Positions 41,945-45,906 of a stretch of 45,906 bases of DNA are shown one piece after another (position 1 is the stretch's first letter; the number at the start of each line of letters is the position of its first letter). The translations under genes and the position numbers were made by a program. The notes under the pieces are model-generated. The model did no database searches, was not told the DNA's origin, and saw nothing but the letters and a program-made list of their open reading frames with translations. The stretch is from DATKZH01 sp964475955. Its GTDB lineage: Bacteria > Planctomycetota > Planctomycetia > Pirellulales > Thermoguttaceae. The stretch lies in NCBI GenBank assembly GCA_964475955.1, contig CAYYZY010000047.1, positions 1 to 45,906 of the forward strand. The letters run 5' to 3'.

Positions 41945-43303
41945 CTACCCGTCCCGGCGCTCTTCGACCTCGGCCCGGGCGGCCAGCACGCGGCCGAAGG
42001 GGTCGTACTGCAGGGCGACCGTGCCGCGCACGCGGGTCCAGCGCTTGCGGAAGGGGATCGCCACGTTCGCCGACCACGCCTTGCCGTAGAAGCGGTAACG
42101 CCGCGACAGGCCCTCGGCCGCGACCAGCTCGAAATCCTCCAGCCGCACGTGGCTGACCGCCGACCACGGGTGCTTGCCGAGCGTCTGCGATTCGACGATC
42201 CCGTTGGCGTGCACGCGCGCCTGCCAGTCGTACCAGCCGGCCAGCTTCGCCGGGCCGGTTCGTTTCCACAGCACGGCCTTCTGCTTCAACAGGCCGTAGA
42301 CGAGGTGCTGGACCGTGCGGTCGAACGGGGCCACCACGTGGACGCGCACGTCGGTCAGATCCTTGAAGCAGGACCCGCCGGGCGTCGGATCGCCCACGCG
42401 CGCCGGCACGTACTGGATCGGCCGGCCGGTCCGCTCCTCGTAGCGGGCGGCGCAGGCGGCCAGGCGCAGGTTTTGGCTCCGCACGTGAACCACCTGGTCG
42501 CCGCCCAGCCGGTATTCCACCGGAAGCGGATCGAGCAGCACCCGATTCACCAGGTCGTCGAGCTCCTCGCCCTCGCCGCGCGCGTCGGCCGCGATGCCCC
42601 GCACGACGATCGAGGCGAACGTCACGTCGTCGGGCAGGGGGAACTTCGAGTTGAGGTTGCGAATCAGCGCGGCGCTCGGCTTGATCGAGGTGGCACGCGT
42701 GCCCAAGTAGTCACCCCAATGCTCCGCCAGGGCGGACCCCAGGTGCGGCGTGGCGATCGTGATCAGCCGGTCCACGTCGCCGCGGTACTTCACGCCGGGC
42801 AGGGCGTCCTGCAAGTAGGCCCGCGCGATGATGCCGCCCGCGCTGTGCGCCACCAGTCGAACCTTCTTCGCGCCGGTCAGCCGGCGCACTTCGCGGATCG
42901 ACTCGGCCAACTCCAGCGCCTTGTAGGCCACGCCGTCGGTGTTCGCCGCCCGGGAGAAGCGGATCGCAAACACGTCGGCCTGGCGCGGCGGGACGGTCAC
43001 GCCGCGGGTGTCGAGCCGCTCGGGCAGGCGTACGTTCGCCCCGATCGGGCGAATCATCCCGCCGAACTCCAAACCCTTCGACTCCAGGAAGCCGATCATC
43101 CCCGTCCAGCGAAGCGGCCCGTCGTCGCTCGCTGCACAATGGCCGAAGGTGCAGTCTACCTGGTCGAGATTCCAGGCGATCCCGTGTACCAGCAACACGG
43201 GCGGCGGGCCCTCTTCGGCCGCGGCGCTCTGAAGCCACGAAGCCGGAAGCAGGGCGAGAAGCAGCGCGGCGATGCGGGCGTGTCGCGTCGGGGCGAATTC
43301 CAT
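41945..43303 (-). CDS. secreted alpha/beta hydrolase (lipase-like)
   Basis: The protein has 452 residues from the ATG at 43303 (GGGAGG six bases upstream). A signal peptide covers about residues 8-29 (ARIAALLLALLPASWLQSAA). The oxyanion strand VLLVHGIAWN (37-46) and the nucleophile elbow VAHSAGG (Ser154) are clear, followed by LITIATPHLGSALAEHWGDY, as in PGAP1/lipase-class esterases. Two extra cysteines near residue 51 (DCTFGHCAASD) may form a disulfide. The C-terminal ~140 residues look like a separate beta domain (YDWQARVHANGIVESQTLG). The substrate is unknown. Confidence 0.82.
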   Translation of the reverse strand: MEFAPTRHARIAALLLALLPASWLQSAAAEEGPPPVLLVHGIAWNLDQVDCTFGHCAASDDGPLRWTGMIGFLESKGLEFGGMIRPIGANVRLPERLDTRGVTVPPRQADVFAIRFSRAANTDGVAYKALELAESIREVRRLTGAKKVRLVAHSAGGIIARAYLQDALPGVKYRGDVDRLITIATPHLGSALAEHWGDYLGTRATSIKPSAALIRNLNSKFPLPDDVTFASIVVRGIAADARGEGEELDDLVNRVLLDPLPVEYRLGGDQVVHVRSQNLRLAACAARYEERTGRPIQYVPARVGDPTPGGSCFKDLTDVRVHVVAPFDRTVQHLVYGLLKQKAVLWKRTGPAKLAGWYDWQARVHANGIVESQTLGKHPWSAVSHVRLEDFELVAAEGLSRRYRFYGKAWSANVAIPFRKRWTRVRGTVALQYDPFGRVLAARAEVEERRDG

Positions 43304-43772
43304 CCTGGGCCTCCCTGGGAGGTGCGTATTTCAGGCGCAACAGAGGAAACACCGGGCGGGCCGGCGCGGTCGCGTGGGAATACCGCATGCGTTGGGGCAA
43401 CTCGGGCATGCGGCCGAGCGCTCACCGGCGCGCATTCGATTCATGCTAGAGAAGACGCGGCCGGGACGGAAGGTGGACCGGTCGTCCGCCCTCCGCGCTC
43501 GACGGGGGCGATGGCTTCCTGACATTCCCTCCATACCAAGAGATACGGCGAATGATGCCCTCCTGGTCGCCGTGGAGAATGCCTTGCTTGTTGGGCCGAT
43601 CCAAATATACCATGCCAAGGTGTTGTTCGTTCTTCGCGCGTCGATCTTGTAGTTCCGGCCCCGGTATTTCTTGCCCAGAGCCCGCATCCATCGCAAACTC
43701 GCGGAATCCGGCCCGCGGTGCCCTTTGCCGCGAGAGCACGCCGAGTCGTCCCCAACGCTTCGAAGACCTGCA
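43304..43772. other. spacer between two divergent hydrolase genes
   Basis: No gene can be supported in these 470 bases. The part 43540-43690 is less GC-rich, and one reverse frame reads somewhat like protein (GMVYLDRPNKQGILHGDQEG), but it has no start, no recognised family and no consistent boundary. It may be a worn gene fragment. Confidence 0.4.
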
Positions 43773-44828
43773 ATGCGCGAGCGCGACTCCCCACCAACCG
43801 AACGTCGCGCGCCGACCGAGCCTCGGCGCGGCCTCGCTGCGTTGGCAATGCGCGTGCTGCGGCTGGTTGTCGTGCTGGCGTTCCTCCTGGGCTCGCTGCT
43901 GAGCTTCCCGGCCGTCCTCCCCTGGATGGTTGGCCCGTGGATCGGCTGGCACACGTGGCGCGTGGCCCGTCGACGCTCCGCCTGGCTGCCCCTTGCCGGT
44001 TGTGCGGTCGTGCTGCTGGCAAAGCAGCCGGCCTGGACTGCGGGGGTGGTCGCGATGCTCGTCGTGCTGGTGGCGGTGACCGGCTTGCACGCGTGGGTGC
44101 GGCGGAGCGGTTCCGCAGGGTGGGGCCGGCGTGCCGCCTGGCTTGGGGCGGCCGGCCTGTGGATCGCGTGGGCCGCCATGGCCATCGACTGGCACACGTC
44201 GGTCCGTTGCAGCCGCCGCGTGGCGCTCGACCCGGCGCGGCCGGTCGCTTGCCTCGGCGACAGCCTCACGGCGGGCATGCCCCCGCACGGCAGCTACGCG
44301 GAGGACCTCGCCGCGCGACTCGCCGTGCCGGTGGTGAACCTGGGCCAGGACGGAGTCTCCTCGTCCGACGCCCTCGAGAAGCTGCCCGCGCTCGCGGCGG
44401 CCGATCCGCAAGTGGTCGTCGTGGAGTTGGGGGGGCACGATTTCCTCAAAGGCCACGGGCGCAGCACGTTGGCGGCCAACCTCGAGCGGATCATCCGCGC
44501 CGCCCGCCGGATCGGGGCCGAGGTCGTGTTGGTCGAGATCCCCCGAGGTCTGATCGTCGATCCGTACGCCGGCCTCGAGCGCCGGCTGGCCCGCCGGCAC
44601 GATCTGGAGCTGGTGGCCGACACGCCCATCCGCAAGCTCGTCCTCGGGAGTCCCTACGCACCGCCCGGCATGTGGCTCGACCCAAGCCGGCGCCTCAGCG
44701 ACGATGGCCTCCACCCCAACCGCCGCGGCAACCGGCTGCTGGCCGAAGCAGTGGCCGGAGCGCTCGTGCGGTTGGCCGGTCCGGAGATACTGGCCGGCGC
44801 CACCTCTCCGCCGATCGCTCAGGAGTAG
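43773..44828 (+). CDS. membrane-anchored SGNH/GDSL hydrolase
   Basis: The protein has 351 residues from the ATG at 43773; an ATG at 43848 would remove the basic N-region. Three or four hydrophobic helices (about 28-55, 72-84, 90-105 and 121-138) precede a C-terminal SGNH domain. Block I is CLGDSLTAG (Ser164), the Gly block lies in VVNLGQDGVSSSD, and the catalytic Asp/His are in DDGLHPN (Asp311, His314). The oxyanion block reads ELGGHDF (from 218), with His where most family members have Asn. It probably acts as a membrane-bound esterase facing the periplasm. Its end overlaps the end of the convergent methyltransferase gene by 10 bases. Confidence 0.8.
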   Translation: MRERDSPPTERRAPTEPRRGLAALAMRVLRLVVVLAFLLGSLLSFPAVLPWMVGPWIGWHTWRVARRRSAWLPLAGCAVVLLAKQPAWTAGVVAMLVVLVAVTGLHAWVRRSGSAGWGRRAAWLGAAGLWIAWAAMAIDWHTSVRCSRRVALDPARPVACLGDSLTAGMPPHGSYAEDLAARLAVPVVNLGQDGVSSSDALEKLPALAAADPQVVVVELGGHDFLKGHGRSTLAANLERIIRAARRIGAEVVLVEIPRGLIVDPYAGLERRLARRHDLELVADTPIRKLVLGSPYAPPGMWLDPSRRLSDDGLHPNRRGNRLLAEAVAGALVRLAGPEILAGATSPPIAQE

Positions 44829-45682
44829 AAGTCCTTGACACGCACGATCACGTCGAACCCGTCGGCCGCGAGCGCCTCTTCCAGACAGACCATGGCCGGA
44901 TCGTCGGGCGCAAGCCGCCGGTACTTGCGCCGCACGGAGCCGACGATCATGTCGAGCCCCAGCGGCATCGTCTTGGTCAGAAAGGCGCTCTCCAGCGGGC
45001 TTTTGAGCGGCGAGCCGTCGGCCCGCTTCGGGGGAAGCATGACGGTGAAGTTGCTCAGGCCGACCGACGCGTGCACGCCCTCCATCTCCGCGTCGTCGTG
45101 GATCATCTCCATGGCGCGGACGAGCCGCTTGAGGTTGCCTTCGCTGTCGGTCCCGATGGGGGCGATGCCCGGGTCGAAGATCAGGTCGTCGTTGGCCAGC
45201 CCCCGGCGCAGGGCCTCCCCGCGCAGGAACCGGGCGGCCTCGTAGGTCTGCTCGGCCGTGTCGCACGGCCCCGACTTGCCGTCGACCATCTGTTCGGAGA
45301 TGAGCAGGATCGACTTGAACGGCCGCACCTCGCACAGGTCGAACATCTCCAGACGCAGCGCCGAGATCGAATTGAGGATCGGCTTCTCGCCGCCCGCACG
45401 CTCGGGGTTGTAAGCCTCCAGCCCGGCCCGGGCGATCTCCGGGTCGGGCGTGTCGATTGCCAGCGGCTTGCCGGTGACCTCTTGGATCCGGCGGACGAGG
45501 TCGGCCATCCGTTCGGGCGAGCGCTTGCCGACGTTCACGTCGATGTAGGCCGCGCCCTTTTCGTCCTGGAACCGGGCCAACTCCAGCAGCCCGGCCACGT
45601 CGCCCGACTCGAACAGCGCGTGCGTGGAGGGAACCGAGTCGTTGATCGACTCGCCGATGATCTTCAGGCCTTCAATTGCCAT
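44819..45682 (-). CDS. pterin-binding methyltransferase (AcsE/MetH-type)
   Basis: The protein has 287 residues from the ATG at 45682 (AAGGAG seven bases upstream). It is a TIM barrel of the dihydropteroate-synthase/methyltetrahydrofolate-methyltransferase group: LKIIGESINDSVPST, AAYIDVNVGKRSPERM, PLAIDTPDPEIARAGLEAY, ILNSISAL, DLIFDPGIAPIGTD and VGLSNFTVMLPPKR. These match the pterin-binding residues of AcsE/MtrH-like enzymes, which move the methyl group of methyl-H4folate to a corrinoid protein. No corrinoid protein or reductase gene is adjacent within the window, so the acceptor is unknown. Confidence 0.85.
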   Translation of the reverse strand: MAIEGLKIIGESINDSVPSTHALFESGDVAGLLELARFQDEKGAAYIDVNVGKRSPERMADLVRRIQEVTGKPLAIDTPDPEIARAGLEAYNPERAGGEKPILNSISALRLEMFDLCEVRPFKSILLISEQMVDGKSGPCDTAEQTYEAARFLRGEALRRGLANDDLIFDPGIAPIGTDSEGNLKRLVRAMEMIHDDAEMEGVHASVGLSNFTVMLPPKRADGSPLKSPLESAFLTKTMPLGLDMIVGSVRRKYRRLAPDDPAMVCLEEALAADGFDVIVRVKDFYS

Positions 45683-45716
45683 CAAACGCTCCTTGTCAGC
45701 CAAATCGATGCCACGG

Positions 45717-45854
45717 CTAACCCGCATTTCTCACCAGCCGGTGAGACGGAACAACATGGCGCCCACACCAACCCGAAGCGCAAGCGAGGCGGAGTGCAAG
45801 CCAGGGCGTCGCTTGCGCTTCGGGTCGGTGTGGCTGGTGAGAAATGCGGGCTAG
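45717..45854. repeat. 138-bp near-perfect palindromic element (family J)
   Basis: The outer 23-bp arms (45717-45739 and 45832-45854) share CCCGCATTTCTCACCAGCC with one mismatch. The inner 24-bp arms (45764-45787 and 45809-45832) share CCGAAGCGCAAGCGA with one mismatch. The element lies 34 bases upstream of the methyltransferase start, in its probable promoter region. It resembles a miniature inverted-repeat element, but no target-site duplication was identified. Confidence 0.8.
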
Positions 45855-45906
45855 ACCGAACTTCTCCCGGCATGTGTGACGTAACCGTGGGCGCGACGGG
45901 GGGTTG

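Noticed and set aside
1..45906. tRNA, rRNA, integrase or intact insertion sequence
   Set aside because: None was recognised by eye on either strand, but short RNA genes could be missed without a covariance search.

Overview
The window looks like a piece of a planctomycete (Pirellulales-like) chromosome. The evidence is the high GC content; the mix of secreted glycan-active proteins (beta-helix, LamG-GH116, DUF1080, a Tat-exported Gfo/Idh/MocA oxidoreductase); loosely packed genes with long spacers; and many dispersed palindromic intergenic repeats of a kind I associate with that phylum. The lineage is inferred from family content, because the window has no rRNA or other marker gene.

Layout. 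(1) 1-3040: the 3' end of a large DUF499-type ATPase gene with a C-terminal Ig-like domain, probably the edge of an anti-phage island. It is followed by a truncated small gene and about 1.4 kb without genes that holds a dense set of short perfect hairpins. (2) 3051-4400: a secreted jelly-roll protein and an antitoxin fragment. (3) 4413-7473: a sulfur module (ATP sulfurylase sat, a TauE/SafE exporter and an Rrf2 regulator). (4) 8108-12272: rhamnulokinase, a sugar oxidoreductase and a secreted beta-lactamase-fold hydrolase. (5) 12563-18061: a tightly coupled four-gene operon, transcribed leftward, of ABC ATPase, permease with a large extracytoplasmic insert, membrane-anchored helical protein and quinolinate synthase nadA. 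(6) 18613-24084: a putative sugar regulon made of a SIS-domain protein, a TIM-barrel-like protein, a GntR/LacI-type regulator and a divergent secreted beta-helix protein. (7) 24300-29900: gene remnants, two tiny membrane proteins, a flavodoxin/ferredoxin membrane hybrid with a TTG start, a DUF1080 protein, an Nramp-fold transporter without the usual metal-binding motif, and a small membrane protein. (8) 30055-35739: a LamG-GH116 glucosidase divergent from a lactate permease. (9) 35862-36655: a toxin-antitoxin pair plus an orphan HicB. (10) 36845-40891: a Tat-exported oxidoreductase, trpC and purH. (11) 41080-45682: a decayed beta-helix gene containing a frameshifting minisatellite, a GYD protein, a secreted lipase-like hydrolase, a membrane SGNH hydrolase and a pterin-binding methyltransferase.

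Taken together, the genes suggest an aerobic or facultative heterotroph that degrades complex polysaccharides and uses rhamnose and lactate, set in housekeeping metabolism (NAD, Trp, purine, sulfate assimilation). The most unusual material is the hairpin cluster at 2.0-2.4 kb, the Nramp paralogue with GPGS in place of DPGN, the ABC exporter/nadA operon, the repeats that enter coding sequences, and the DUF499 protein with its Ig-like domain. No rRNA, tRNA, CRISPR array or intact transposase was found.
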